Positions 1 through 8,347 are shown, counted from the first letter of the stretch. The stretch is DNA of 64,000 bases from Actinomycetota bacterium (GCA_019240215.1 JAFAYQ010000004.1:1-64000); one strand, 5' to 3'. Numbers and translations: made by a program. Notes: generated by a model not told the origin, from the letters alone.

Positions 1-354
1 ATCAAGCGGACCAACATCAAGCCGCAGGTCGACGAGTGGACGTTCCCCGACGGCCACGGGATCATCGTGCTGTCCGAGGGCCGCCTGCTCAACCTGGGCA
101 ACGCCACCGGCCACCCGAGCTTCGTGATGTCGAACTCGTTCACCAACCAGGTGATGGCCCAGATCGAGCTGTTCACCCGGACCGACCAGTACCCGGTCGG
201 CGTCTACGTGCTGCCCAAGCACCTGGACGAGAAGGTGGCCCGGCTGCACCTGGACGCGCTCGGCGTCAAGCTGACCACGCTGTCCAAGGAGCAGGCCGAC
301 TACATCGGCGTCCCGGTCGACGGCCCCTACAAGAGCGACCAGTACCGGTACTGA
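1..354 (+). CDS. ahcY: S-adenosylhomocysteine hydrolase, C-terminal part (5' end outside window)
   Basis: This is the last 117 codons of canonical adenosylhomocysteinase, which hydrolyses S-adenosylhomocysteine to adenosine and homocysteine in the cytosolic activated-methyl cycle. The frame is open from base 1 ([13 protein letters not shown]). It shows the [15 protein letters not shown] segment, which carries the NAD-site histidine, then [18 protein letters not shown] and the family's terminal PYKSDQYRY, whose Lys and Tyr reach into the partner subunit's NAD site. The stop TGA is followed after only 4 bases by a second SAHH-type gene, so the two are probably co-transcribed. Nothing suggests damage; only the 5' part is missing because the window starts inside the gene. 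Confidence 0.96.
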   Translation: MKRTNIKPQVDEWTFPDGHGIIVLSEGRLLNLGNATGHPSFVMSNSFTNQVMAQIELFTRTDQYPVGVYVLPKHLDEKVARLHLDALGVKLTTLSKEQADYIGVPVDGPYKSDQYRY

Positions 355-358
355 CCGG

Positions 359-1744
359 ATGGCCAACGCCAAGGCCAGCACCAACGGCCGGGCGGCCGGG
401 TCGCGCACGACGCGGCCCGGCCGTCGCCCCCGGCCCGCCCCTGGCCTGGACGGCCCTGGCCTGGACGGCCCCGGCGATGAGGCCGGGCTCGGCGACATCG
501 CCGACCCGCTGCTGGCCGAGTCGGGCAGCGCCCGGATCGAGTGGGCCCAGCGGTCGATGCCGGTGCTCGAATCGCTGCGCCAGCGGTTCACGGCCACCGG
601 GCCGTTCGCCGGCCTGACCGTGGCCGCCTGCCTGAACGTCACCGCCGAGACCGCGATCCTGGTCCGGGCGCTGCGGGCGGGCGGCGCGAGCGTCTCGCTG
701 GCCGCCTCCAACCCGCTGTCGACCCAGGACGACGTGGCCGCGGCGCTGGCCACCCGGCACGGGATCGCGGTGTTCGCCCGGGCCGGGGTGGACCGGCCGA
801 CGTACTACCGGCACATCGAGCAAGCCCTGACCGTCGCCCCCGACCTGGTCGTCGACGACGGCTGCGACCTGGTCAACACCCTGCACACCCAGCGCCCCGA
901 CCTGCTGCCGGGGGTCCGCGGCGGCTGCGAGTCGACCACCACCGGCGTGATCCGGCTGCGCCGGATGGCGGCCGAGGGGGCGCTCAGGTTCCCGGTGGTG
1001 GCGGCCAACGACACCGCCACCCGGCGGCTGGTGGACAGCACGTTCGGCACCGGCCAGTCGGTGCTGGACGGCATCCTGCGCGCCACCAACACCCTGCTGG
1101 CGGGCAAGACCGTGGTGGTGGCCGGGTTCGGCCCGTCCGGCCGGGGGGTGGCCGACCGCGCCCGCGGCCTCGGGGCCGAGGTCATCGTGACCGAGATCGA
1201 CCCGGTCCGGGCGCTGGAGGCGGTGCTGCGCGGCTTCCGGGTGCTGCCGATGGCCGCGGCGGCGCCCGCCGCCCACCTGTTCATCACCGTGACCGGCTCG
1301 ACCGAGGTCATCTCGGCCGAGCACCTGGCGGTCATGCGCGACGGCGCCATCCTCGCCAACGCCGGCCACTTCGACGTCGAGATCGACGTCCGGGCGCTGA
1401 CCGACCTGGCCGTCGCCGTCCAGCGCGACCTGCGCCCGCACGTGGACTCGTTCGAGCTGCCGGACGGCCGCCGCCTGCTGCTGCTGGCCGAGGGCCGGGT
1501 GGTCAACCTGGTCGCCGCCGAGGGTCACCCGGCCCAGGCCATGGACCTGTCGTTCGGGGTCCAGGCGCTGGCGCTGGCCTGGCTGGCCGGGCACGCCGAC
1601 CAGCTGCCGCCCGCCGTGCACGAGGTGCCCGGGCCGATCGACGCCGAGGCCGCCCGGCTGGAGCTGGCCGCCATCGGCACCCAGCTCGACTCGCTCACTC
1701 CGGCTCAGGCCGCCTACCGCGAGTCCTGGCGCCTCGGTTCCTGA
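359..1744 (+). CDS. Divergent archaeal/Thermotoga-type S-adenosylhomocysteine hydrolase paralogue
   Basis: The 461-aa protein has a disordered N-terminal ~45 residues and then a full SAHH fold: substrate domain with NPLSTQDDVAAAL, Rossmann motif GFGPSG at 256-261, NAGHFDVEID, and a short C-terminus ending AAYRESW. The NPLSTQDD signature and lack of a terminal KxxxYRY match the archaeal/Thermotoga-type branch rather than the canonical gene just upstream. Several residues invariant in active enzymes differ: the CLHMT histidine is Asn93, the second Glu of EETTTG is Ser192, the substrate/NAD lysine of the TK motif is Arg222, and the Asn after Asp226 is Ser227. Asp167 and the GHFD and GHP histidines remain. 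It may act on another nucleosyl-homocysteine, regulate AhcY, or be inactive. Its 3' end overlaps the convergent permease gene by 50 bases. Confidence 0.85.
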   Translation: MANAKASTNGRAAGSRTTRPGRRPRPAPGLDGPGLDGPGDEAGLGDIADPLLAESGSARIEWAQRSMPVLESLRQRFTATGPFAGLTVAACLNVTAETAILVRALRAGGASVSLAASNPLSTQDDVAAALATRHGIAVFARAGVDRPTYYRHIEQALTVAPDLVVDDGCDLVNTLHTQRPDLLPGVRGGCESTTTGVIRLRRMAAEGALRFPVVAANDTATRRLVDSTFGTGQSVLDGILRATNTLLAGKTVVVAGFGPSGRGVADRARGLGAEVIVTEIDPVRALEAVLRGFRVLPMAAAAPAAHLFITVTGSTEVISAEHLAVMRDGAILANAGHFDVEIDVRALTDLAVAVQRDLRPHVDSFELPDGRRLLLLAEGRVVNLVAAEGHPAQAMDLSFGVQALALAWLAGHADQLPPAVHEVPGPIDAEAARLELAAIGTQLDSLTPAQAAYRESWRLGS

Positions 1745-2423
1745 CCAGCAGCAGCGCCACCGCCCCGGCCAGCAGGGCCACGATCACCAGCCCGATGCCG
1801 AGCGCGGTCGGCAGCCACCAGGGCGGGTGGTTGGGCAGCAGGCTGATCCGGAGCGTGAAGATGCGGTACCACCCGAGCAGCAGGATCAGCGTGACCGCGG
1901 TGGCCGCCATCGCCGGGGTGACCCGCTTGAGCAGCGCCCCGGCCAGCACCCCGAGCATGAACGCGAACAGCGCCCAGCCGGCCGTGGTGGCCGGGCCGGC
2001 CTCGAACTCGGCCCGGAACCAGCCGCTGGCCAGCCCGGGCCCCGCGAACGGCGCCAGCGCCCAGTTGGCCAGCGCCCCGGTGGCCGCCCCGGCCAGCACG
2101 ACCAGCCCGCCCAGCAGGTTGATCTGCCCGGCGTACCAGCGCAGCCGGCCGGTGCCCTGGGTCCAGGCGAACCGGTAGGTGCCCTGCTCGTACTCCCGGC
2201 TCAGCAGCGGGCCGCCGAGGAACACCCCGATCAGCCCGAACAGCACCGCGATGGCGAACTGGACCGAAGCCGGGAACGCCACGGTGCGGGCGTTGCTGAC
2301 CAGGAAGGCGTGGTCGGCCCGGTCGGCCCACCCCACCGCCAGCAGCCCGGCCGCGATCAGCACCACCGCCCCCGCCACCACCTGCAGGGCGTGCCGGCGC
2401 TGATACCAGACGACACGCAGCAT
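1695..2423 (-). CDS. ABC transporter permease (third of three)
   Basis: This 242-aa integral membrane protein has about six hydrophobic segments (residues ~13-33, 55-75, 103-123, 148-168, 172-190, 207-228). The motif GVFLGGPLLSREYEQGTYRFAWTQG is shared in spirit with the two upstream permeases (GAPLLAREY...TTRFAWTQ), marking all three as ABC-2-type paralogues. It lacks the extracytoplasmic and C-terminal parts of the 361-aa copies, so it is a shortened member. The start ATG lies 6 bases after the stop of the preceding permease gene, indicating one transcript. The C-terminus (RNRGARTRGRRPEPE) is basic and cytosolic. The substrate is not evident from sequence. Confidence 0.85.
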   Translation of the reverse strand: MLRVVWYQRRHALQVVAGAVVLIAAGLLAVGWADRADHAFLVSNARTVAFPASVQFAIAVLFGLIGVFLGGPLLSREYEQGTYRFAWTQGTGRLRWYAGQINLLGGLVVLAGAATGALANWALAPFAGPGLASGWFRAEFEAGPATTAGWALFAFMLGVLAGALLKRVTPAMAATAVTLILLLGWYRIFTLRISLLPNHPPWWLPTALGIGLVIVALLAGAVALLLVRNRGARTRGRRPEPE

Positions 2424-2429
2424 GACGAC

Positions 2430-3515
2430 CTACGCCATCCGGCGCCGGACCAGCCAGACGGCCAGCGCGCCGAGGAGGAGGGCGAGCAGCACCTCGGTGC
2501 CGCCCTGGGCGGATTGGAACAGCCAGTACCGGCCGACCGGCTGCCAGGTGACCTGGAACGTGTCGTGCAGCTGGGCCAGCAGCTTGGGGTGGCCCCAGAT
2601 CCTCTCCAGCTGGGCCCAGCTCAGCGGGCGCCGGTCCGGCCCGGCGTACCAGCCCTGGTCGACCCACGCCCCGGCCCGCCCGCCCACGCCGAAGAAGAAC
2701 AGGCGGTGCAGGTCGTTGGTGGCGCCGGCGTAGCCGACGCTCGCGCCGCCGCCCAGGGCCGGGTCCGCGCTCTGCCGCTGCCCCAGGCTGAGCAGCCAGT
2801 AGTGCAGCTGGTTGTAGGTGAGGTAGGCGAACCCGGCCGTGACCACCACGGTCACGGCCATGGCCGGCACCACCCGCCGGGTCACCACCCCCGCCAGCAC
2901 GCCGGCCGCGAACGCCAGGCCGGCCCCGGCCGCCGCGGTGACCGGCGTGGCCACGAACAGGAACGGCTCCCAGCGGTCGTACTGGTCGGCGGTCAGCGCG
3001 CTGACCGGCTGCATCGACCACTGGCCCAGCCAGCCGAGCACGGCGCCGACGGCCAGCACGGCCAGCCCGAGCAGCGCCAGCTTGGCCACGGTCTGCCGGG
3101 TCCGGGTGGTGGCCTGGGTCCAGGCGAACCTGGTCGTCCCGGACCCGTACTCGCGGGCCAGCAGCGGTGCCCCGAGGAACACCCCGATGGCGATCGCGGG
3201 CACCGGCAGCAGCAGGTTCAGCACGCTGGCGTAACTGATCGCCCAGCCGTTGCTGAACGGGCTGAGGATCGGCCGGCACGGGGCTGTCAAATGGGACGGC
3301 TGTACGCAGCCGTTCTGCACCGCCGCGTTCCCCAGCTGATGCAGCCGCAACCCGCTGATCAGCATGTACCCGGCGACCAGGGCGGTGAACAGGCCCACGC
3401 CGATCAGCGTGGCCCGGTGCTGGCGCCAGGTCACCCAGCCCAGCCGGGCCAGCCGCCGCGGCGGCGGTCCCGGGCTCAGCCGTTCGGCGCCCGCCGCTCC
3501 GGCCAGCGCGGTCAT
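2430..3515 (-). CDS. ABC transporter permease (second copy of a tandem pair)
   Basis: The protein is 361 aa, exactly the length of its upstream neighbour. It opens MTALAGAAGAERL, then LGWVTWRQHRATLIGVGLF as the first membrane helix, followed by an outer loop with two Cys (NGCVQPSHLTAPCRP), the GAPLLAREYGSGTTRFAWTQ motif and further helices. It ends with SRYWLFQ-type sequence and a WLVRRRMA tail. The start ATG at 3515 was chosen because it aligns with the MTALA start of the paralogue and is preceded by GGGGGTGACGCG. Both 361-aa permeases share alternating membrane and soluble parts, suggesting a duplicated subunit of an efflux or antibiotic-resistance-type exporter powered by the ATPase encoded upstream. 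Substrate unknown. Confidence 0.88.
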   Translation of the reverse strand: MTALAGAAGAERLSPGPPPRRLARLGWVTWRQHRATLIGVGLFTALVAGYMLISGLRLHQLGNAAVQNGCVQPSHLTAPCRPILSPFSNGWAISYASVLNLLLPVPAIAIGVFLGAPLLAREYGSGTTRFAWTQATTRTRQTVAKLALLGLAVLAVGAVLGWLGQWSMQPVSALTADQYDRWEPFLFVATPVTAAAGAGLAFAAGVLAGVVTRRVVPAMAVTVVVTAGFAYLTYNQLHYWLLSLGQRQSADPALGGGASVGYAGATNDLHRLFFFGVGGRAGAWVDQGWYAGPDRRPLSWAQLERIWGHPKLLAQLHDTFQVTWQPVGRYWLFQSAQGGTEVLLALLLGALAVWLVRRRMA

Positions 3516-3550
3516 CGCGTCACCCCCGTTGTCTCGCGCATCATCACGGC

Positions 3551-4636
3551 CTACGCCATCCGGCGCCGGACCAGCCAGACGGCCAGCGCGCCGAGGATCA
3601 GGGCCAGCAGCAGCTCGGTGCCGCCCTGGCCGAACTGGAACAGCCAGTAGCGGCTGCCGGGCTGCCAGGTGACCTGGAACGTGTCGTGCATCTGGGTCAG
3701 CTGCCGGACGGAGTGGAAGGGGAGATTCTGGGCCACCTTGGCGCTCACCCGGTGCCCGGCCGCGTCGGTGTACCAGCCCTGGTCGAGCCAGGCGCCGGCC
3801 GGACCGGGCACCCAGGAACCGGCCGTCGTGTGCAGCACGAACACGTTCCCGGACATGGCGCCCGCCGGGTCGACCCCCAGCGCCGGATCGGCGCTGTGGT
3901 GCAGCCCCAGCCCGGTCATCCACGCGTACAGCTGCTGGTAGCTGACGATGGATCCGGCGATCGTGGCCACCGCGGTCACCGCCATGGCCGGCACCACGTG
4001 CCGGACCAGCACGCCCGCCAGCACCGCGAACGCGAACGCGAGGCCGGCCGCGGCCGCCTCGAGGACCGGCGTGTACTCGAACAGCCCCGGTATCCAGCGG
4101 TCGAGGTGCTCGGACGACAGCGCCAGGATGGGCTGCACCGACCACTGGACGAGTACGCCGAGCACCGCCCCGGCCGCCAGCACCGCCAGCCCCAGCAGCA
4201 CGATCTTGGTCGCCACCAGCCGGGTCCGGTCGGTGCCCTGGGTCCAGGCGAACCGGGTCGTGCCCGCCCGGTACTCGCGGGCCAGCAGCGGCGCCCCCAG
4301 GAACATCCCGGCCGCGATCGGGAACAGCGGCAGCCACAGGCTCACCTGGGACACGTAGTCCTGGGGCCAGCCGACGTCGAATGGGCTGAGGATCGGGCGG
4401 CACTCGTTCGTCCAGCGGACCGGCCGCACGCAGCCGTCCCGGACCCCGGCGTCCCACAGGTTGTGCACCCGCAGCCCGGCCTGCAGCATGTACACGGCCA
4501 GCGCGGCCGCGAAGAGGCCCAGGCCGATCAGCGCCGCCCGGTGCTGCCGCCAGGTCACCCAGGCCAGCCGACCCAGGTCGGTCAGTCCCGGCGGCCGCCG
4601 CCAGCCCCCGGCCCGGACCTCGGCCAGCGCGGTCAC
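3551..4636 (-). CDS. ABC transporter permease (first copy of a tandem pair)
   Basis: The protein is 361 aa: MTALAEVRAGGWRR, membrane helix LIGLGLFAAALAVYMLQAGL, an extracytoplasmic loop with two cysteines (DGCVRPVRWTNECRP), GAPLLAREYRAGTTRFAWTQ, further helices, a ~100-aa outer loop, and a final helix ending WLVRRRMA. It is a clear paralogue of the next gene, with the 5' and 3' coding ends nearly identical at DNA level. Its ATG overlaps the ATPase stop (ATGA), so translation is coupled. The family resembles the ABC-2 permeases controlled by YtrA-type GntR regulators in Gram-positive bacteria. Confidence 0.88.
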   Translation of the reverse strand: MTALAEVRAGGWRRPPGLTDLGRLAWVTWRQHRAALIGLGLFAAALAVYMLQAGLRVHNLWDAGVRDGCVRPVRWTNECRPILSPFDVGWPQDYVSQVSLWLPLFPIAAGMFLGAPLLAREYRAGTTRFAWTQGTDRTRLVATKIVLLGLAVLAAGAVLGVLVQWSVQPILALSSEHLDRWIPGLFEYTPVLEAAAAGLAFAFAVLAGVLVRHVVPAMAVTAVATIAGSIVSYQQLYAWMTGLGLHHSADPALGVDPAGAMSGNVFVLHTTAGSWVPGPAGAWLDQGWYTDAAGHRVSAKVAQNLPFHSVRQLTQMHDTFQVTWQPGSRYWLFQFGQGGTELLLALILGALAVWLVRRRMA

Positions 4637-5547
4637 CGCGTCACCCCGGTGCCGAGGCCGGCGCCCAGCGCCTCCGGGCCCGGCAGGGCCGACGCGCCCG
4701 GTTCCCGCAGGTAGGCCAGCACCAGCTCCTCCAGCGTGACCGGGCGGGCCTGCCAGTCGCCGGGCGCCGCCGCCGGCGGCCGGAACCGGGCCAGCACCTG
4801 GGCCTGGGCGCGGCCGTGCTGGCTGTGGACCACCTCGAAGGCGGGCCCGAGCTGGTCCACCTCGGTGGCCGGCCCGGTCAGCGCCCGGTGGGTGGCCAGC
4901 AGGTCGCCGACCTCGCCGGCCACCTGGACCCGGCCGCCCGCCAGCACCACCAGGTAGTCGGCCACCCGTTCCAGCTCGGTCAGCGCGTGCGAGGAGAACA
5001 GCACCGAGATGCCGTCCTCGGCCACCGCCTCCATCACCGCGGCCAGGAACTCGTGCCGGGCCAGCGGGTCGAGCGGCGCCAGCGGCTCGTCCAGGACCAG
5101 GAACTCCGGCCGCCGGGCGAGCGCGATCGTCAGCGCCACCTGGGCCTGCTGGCCGCCCGAGAGCTTGCCGATCTTGCGCTTGCGCGGCAGGTCGAGCGCG
5201 GCCAGCCGCCGATCGGCCCGCTGCTGGTCCCAGCGGTAGTTCAGGTTGCGGGCCAGGCGCACCATGTCCTCGACCGGCAGGTGCCGGTAGAGCGGCGCGT
5301 CCTGGGCCACGAACGCCACCCGGTCCAGCGCCGCCGCCGACCCGGCCGGCTGCCCGCCCAGCACCCGCACCTCACCCGCGGTCGGGCTGAGCAGCCCCAT
5401 GGCCAGGTTGAGCAGGGTCGACTTGCCCGCCCCGTTCGGCCCCACCAGCGCCGTCACCTGGCCGGCCGGGACCGCCAGGGTGCAGTGCCGCAACGCCCAG
5501 GCCCGCCCGAACCGGCGCCCCAGCGAGGTGGTCTCGATGACGTTCAT
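4633..5547 (-). CDS. ABC transporter ATP-binding protein
   Basis: The 304-aa cytosolic ATPase energises the permeases encoded just downstream. Walker A is GPNGAGKST (36-44), the Q-loop is VAQDAPL (about 80-86), the signature is LSGGQ (129-133), Walker B ends LVLDEP (150-155), and the H-loop is SSHALTELE. A ~90-aa extension after the core (ATHRALTGPATEVDQ...) is typical of drug- or bacteriocin-export ATPases of this group. The start ATG overlaps the regulator stop (ATGA) and its stop overlaps the first permease start, giving a compact regulator-ATPase-permease operon. Confidence 0.93.
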   Translation of the reverse strand: MNVIETTSLGRRFGRAWALRHCTLAVPAGQVTALVGPNGAGKSTLLNLAMGLLSPTAGEVRVLGGQPAGSAAALDRVAFVAQDAPLYRHLPVEDMVRLARNLNYRWDQQRADRRLAALDLPRKRKIGKLSGGQQAQVALTIALARRPEFLVLDEPLAPLDPLARHEFLAAVMEAVAEDGISVLFSSHALTELERVADYLVVLAGGRVQVAGEVGDLLATHRALTGPATEVDQLGPAFEVVHSQHGRAQAQVLARFRPPAAAPGDWQARPVTLEELVLAYLREPGASALPGPEALGAGLGTGVTR

Positions 5548-6176
5548 GCCGTCTCCCGCCGCTCGCCCGGGGCGGCCCGGCCCCCGGAGCCGCGCGGCGC
5601 CCCTGTGGCCGCGCGGCGCTCATGGAAATCCCGCAGGGCCGCCGTGAACACCGCGGTCATCCCGTCCGGGTCCAGCCCGGCTTCGTCGGCTTCGCGCAGC
5701 CAGCTCAGCATGCTCTTGCGCAGCCCGGTCAGCTCGGCCAGCGGCACCACGTCGGGGGCCGCCTCGACGAAGGTGCCCTGCCCGGGCCGCCCGGCCGCGA
5801 TGCCCCGGTGCTCCAGCTCCCGGTAGGCCTTGAGCACGGTGTTGGGGTTGATGGCGAGCGAGCCGACCACGTCCTTGACCCGCGGCAGCTGGTCCCCCCG
5901 GGCCAGGTAGCCGAGTTGCAGCGCCTGCTCCACCTGCTGCACCAGCTGCAGGTAGGTGGGCACCCCCGAGCCCGGGTCAAGCCGGAACGAGATCCGCGAC
6001 GGCGCCTCGTCGACCCGCGAGGCTGTCTCGCCCGCGCCCGCGCCCGCGCCCGCGCCCGACGCTGCGCCCGCGCCCGACGCCGCGCCCGCGCCCTCGTCCG
6101 CGCCTTCGCCCGGCGCCGCGCCACCGCCGGCCGCACCCGCCGCCCCGCCCCCGTTTACCCCTTTACCTATAACCAT
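5544..6176 (-). CDS. GntR family (YtrA-like) transcriptional regulator
   Basis: The 210-aa protein heads the ABC operon and probably represses it. The winged helix is at about 65-135: VPTYLQLVQQVEQALQLGYL, then DQLPRVKDVV and INPNTVLKAYRELEHRG, with the wing GRPGQGTFV. The short C-terminal helical region (about 75 aa) is the YtrA-type dimerisation tail. The first ~58 residues are unusual: almost pure Gly/Ala with GAGAAS repeats, encoded by GCGCCC-like repeats, and absent from normal family members. The ATG at 6176 is supported by a well-spaced promoter that would make the transcript leaderless; no other in-frame start is evident before the conserved domain. Confidence 0.9.
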   Translation of the reverse strand: MVIGKGVNGGGAAGAAGGGAAPGEGADEGAGAASGAGAASGAGAGAGAGETASRVDEAPSRISFRLDPGSGVPTYLQLVQQVEQALQLGYLARGDQLPRVKDVVGSLAINPNTVLKAYRELEHRGIAAGRPGQGTFVEAAPDVVPLAELTGLRKSMLSWLREADEAGLDPDGMTAVFTAALRDFHERRAATGAPRGSGGRAAPGERRETA

Positions 6177-6211
6177 AGTTAAACAGTAGGGTGGCGAACA
6201 GAAAACGGCAA
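6177..6211 (-). promoter_or_regulatory. Leaderless promoter of the GntR-ABC operon
   Basis: Read on the minus strand, TTGCCG (6211-6206) is followed by a 17-base spacer and TACTGT (6188-6183), then six bases to the ATG at 6176. This is the geometry of a sigma-70-type promoter whose transcript begins at the start codon; no Shine-Dalgarno is present. CTAT-N4-ATAG straddles the start codon and could be part of an autoregulatory operator. Confidence 0.6.
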
Positions 6212-6259
6212 GGGGGTACCCACGAAGGTGTTCGGTTCAGTTGACGACGGGCTGGGACG

Positions 6260-6985
6260 CTAGGGCAGGCGCCAGTCGATCGGCTCGCCGCCCTGCTTCT
6301 CCAGCAGCTCGTTGGCCCGGCTGAACGGGTGCGAGCCGAAGAAGCCGCGGTCGGCCGAGTACGGGCTCGGGTGCGACGATTCGATCTTCGGGACGTCCGG
6401 CATCAGTGGCGCCAGGTTCTGCGCGTCCCGTCCCCACAAGATCGCCACCAGCGGCCCGCCGCGGGCCGCCAGGGCCCGGATGGCCTGGTCGGTGACCTCT
6501 TCCCAGCCCTTGCCGCGGTGCGAGCCGGGCTTGCGCGGCTGCACGGTCAGCACCCTGTTCAGCAGCAGCACGCCGTGCTCGGTCCACGGGGTCAGATCCC
6601 CGTTCGACGGCTCGGGGTAGCCGAGATCATCCTTGTACTCGGTGAAGATGTTGACCAGGCTGGGCGGCAGCCGCTTGACCGTTGGCGCCACCGAGAAGCT
6701 GAGCCCGATCGGGTTGCCCGGGGTCGGGTACGGGTCCTGTCCCACGATCAGCACCCGCACGTGGCCGAACGGCTGCTTGAACGCCCGCAGCACGTTGTCC
6801 CCGGCCGGCAGGTAGGTGCGCCCGGCCGTGACCTCCGCCCGCAGGAAGTCGCCCATGACCTTGATCTGCCCCGCCACCGGCTCCAGCGCCTCGGCCCAGC
6901 CGGCCTCCATCACCTTGCCCAGCGGCCGATCGGCTATCTCCTCGGCAACCTGCTCTTCCTCCGCCGCGCCCTCGCCGTCAGCCAT
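6260..6985 (-). CDS. ung: Uracil-DNA glycosylase, family 1
   Basis: The enzyme removes uracil from DNA, starting base-excision repair. In the 241-aa sequence the water-activating motif GQDPYP is at 82-87 (Asp84). The uracil-binding segment GLSFSV follows, then [22 protein letters not shown] and the catalytic-histidine loop HPSPYS at 205-210. An acidic N-terminal ~20 residues ([13 protein letters not shown]) is extra to the core. The gene is monocistronic between the ABC operon and the P450. A TAGAGT hexamer (6998-6993, minus strand) sits seven bases before the ATG, so it too may be leaderless. Confidence 0.96.
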   Translation of the reverse strand: MADGEGAAEEEQVAEEIADRPLGKVMEAGWAEALEPVAGQIKVMGDFLRAEVTAGRTYLPAGDNVLRAFKQPFGHVRVLIVGQDPYPTPGNPIGLSFSVAPTVKRLPPSLVNIFTEYKDDLGYPEPSNGDLTPWTEHGVLLLNRVLTVQPRKPGSHRGKGWEEVTDQAIRALAARGGPLVAILWGRDAQNLAPLMPDVPKIESSHPSPYSADRGFFGSHPFSRANELLEKQGGEPIDWRLP

Positions 6986-7043
6986 GGCAGGGACTCTACC
7001 GTTCCGTCGGCCGCCTAAACCGCGACCTCAGCGGGCCGCGGGC

Positions 7044-8225
7044 TCACCAGACCACGTCCAGGCGCTGCGGGCCGCAGAACATCGGGCTCTGGACCTCGTC
7101 GAAGGTGGCGCCGTCGGCCAGCCGGAGGCCGGGCAGCCGGTCGAGCATGGCGGTGAGCGCGGCCGAGATCTCCAGCCGGGCCAGCTCGGCCCCCAGGCAC
7201 AGGTGGATGCCGTGCCCGAACGACAGGTGACGGCGCGCGTCCGCCCGATGCAGGTCGAACTGGCCGGCGTCGGACCCGAACGCGGCCTCGTCCAGGTTCG
7301 CCGACTCGAGTCCCACGATCACCCGGTCGCCGACGGCCAGCTGCTGGCCGCCCAGCTCGATCGGCTCGTGCACCGACCGGAACACCCAGCGGATGGCCGA
7401 CCCGTAGCGCAGGCCTTCCTCGCGGGTGTTCTCCAGCAGCGACCGGTCGGCCCGCAGTTCCTGCCAGCGGCCTGGTACCCGCAGCAGCTCGTACACGGTG
7501 GTGCCGATGGTGTAAGCGGTGCTCTCCAGCCCGGCCACGAACAGTTGCCAGGCGTGGAAGGCGACCTCCTGGTCGGTGAACCGCTGCCCGTCGATCGTGC
7601 CCAGGGCCAGCCGGGTGATCAGGTCATCGGGCGGGTCGCTGGCCGCCCGGCGCTGCTGAGCGGCCGCGGTGAAGTAGGTCTCCAGCTGCCGCCACTCATC
7701 GGAGTGGACGAAGCTGGCGGGCAGCATCGCGGTGATCGCCAGCGACAGCCGGGCCAGCTCGCCGGCGTCGTCCGGCGGCACCCCGACCAGCCGGGCGATG
7801 ACGGTCGCGGTCAGCGGCAGCGCGATGTCGCCGACCACGTCGGCCGGCCCGCCGTCCGGCCGCCCGTCCAGCAGCTCGTTGACGCAGCCGGTGATCCAGG
7901 GCGTCGCCTCGGTGATCGACGTCCGCGCGAACCCCGGCCGCAGCAGGTCGCGCAGCGCGCTGTGGGCGGGCGGATCGCTCTGGGTGATCAGCGCCGGCGG
8001 CGCGGGCCCGTCGCCGTCGCCTTCGAGCACGAAGTTGCCCTCGTTGCTGAGGGCCGCGTGGGCCAGCAGCGCCTGCCGGGCGGTCTGGTGCCGGGAGACG
8101 AAGCTGAGCCCGGGCGCCACCGGCGAGACCGGGCAACCGCTCTGCCGCTGCCGGGCCAGCGACGCCCGCACGGCGTCCAGCGGCCCCACCGCCAGCGGAT
8201 CGAACTTCGAGACGTCAGTGTCCAT
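7044..8225 (-). CDS. Cytochrome P450
   Basis: This soluble 393-aa bacterial class I P450 monooxygenase would need a ferredoxin and reductase; none is adjacent. The I-helix motif AGLEST is at 231-236 (usual AGxET, with Ser for the acidic residue, then Thr-like helix continuing). ExxR is E270-R273, and the haem loop is FGHGIHLCLG with ligand Cys343. The N-terminus has no membrane anchor. GGAGGT about ten bases upstream supports the ATG at 8225. It stands alone with no biosynthetic neighbours, so its substrate cannot be inferred. The replaced acid of the acid-alcohol pair may affect oxygen activation. Confidence 0.94.
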   Translation of the reverse strand: MDTDVSKFDPLAVGPLDAVRASLARQRQSGCPVSPVAPGLSFVSRHQTARQALLAHAALSNEGNFVLEGDGDGPAPPALITQSDPPAHSALRDLLRPGFARTSITEATPWITGCVNELLDGRPDGGPADVVGDIALPLTATVIARLVGVPPDDAGELARLSLAITAMLPASFVHSDEWRQLETYFTAAAQQRRAASDPPDDLITRLALGTIDGQRFTDQEVAFHAWQLFVAGLESTAYTIGTTVYELLRVPGRWQELRADRSLLENTREEGLRYGSAIRWVFRSVHEPIELGGQQLAVGDRVIVGLESANLDEAAFGSDAGQFDLHRADARRHLSFGHGIHLCLGAELARLEISAALTAMLDRLPGLRLADGATFDEVQSPMFCGPQRLDVVW

Positions 8226-8264
8226 CGAGGCGTACCTCCAACTGAGGGCAGGAGTGCCTGAGAT

Positions 8265-8278
8265 CTACGCATTCGTAG
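8265..8278. promoter_or_regulatory. Palindrome upstream of the P450 gene
   Basis: CTACG-CATT-CGTAG is a perfect 5-bp inverted repeat with a 4-base spacer, 40 bases upstream of the P450 start codon. It is a candidate operator or 5'-UTR hairpin; no regulator gene is adjacent. Confidence 0.4.
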
Positions 8279-8307
8279 CTTATTTGACGACTTCGACGAA
8301 AGACAAT

Positions 8308-8347
8308 GCCTCCGGCCGGCGCACTTCGGGCTCCGGGATGGGGAAGA
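8308..8347 (+). repeat. Copy 1 of a ~40-bp dispersed structured repeat
   Basis: TGCCTCCGGC...ACTTCGGGCTCCGGGATGG...GAAGACC recurs at 21648-21690 with a few changes. Internal pairing CTCC-GGGAT-GGGG is conserved as a stem with G-U in this copy. Flanking sequences differ, as expected for a mobile-element end or a processed RNA. Confidence 0.55.

Noticed and set aside
266-1621. Long open frame on the minus strand opposite the SAHH paralogue
   Set aside because: It is His/Gln/Arg/Gly-rich translation of the antisense strand in high-GC DNA with no family features; the plus-strand gene explains the region.
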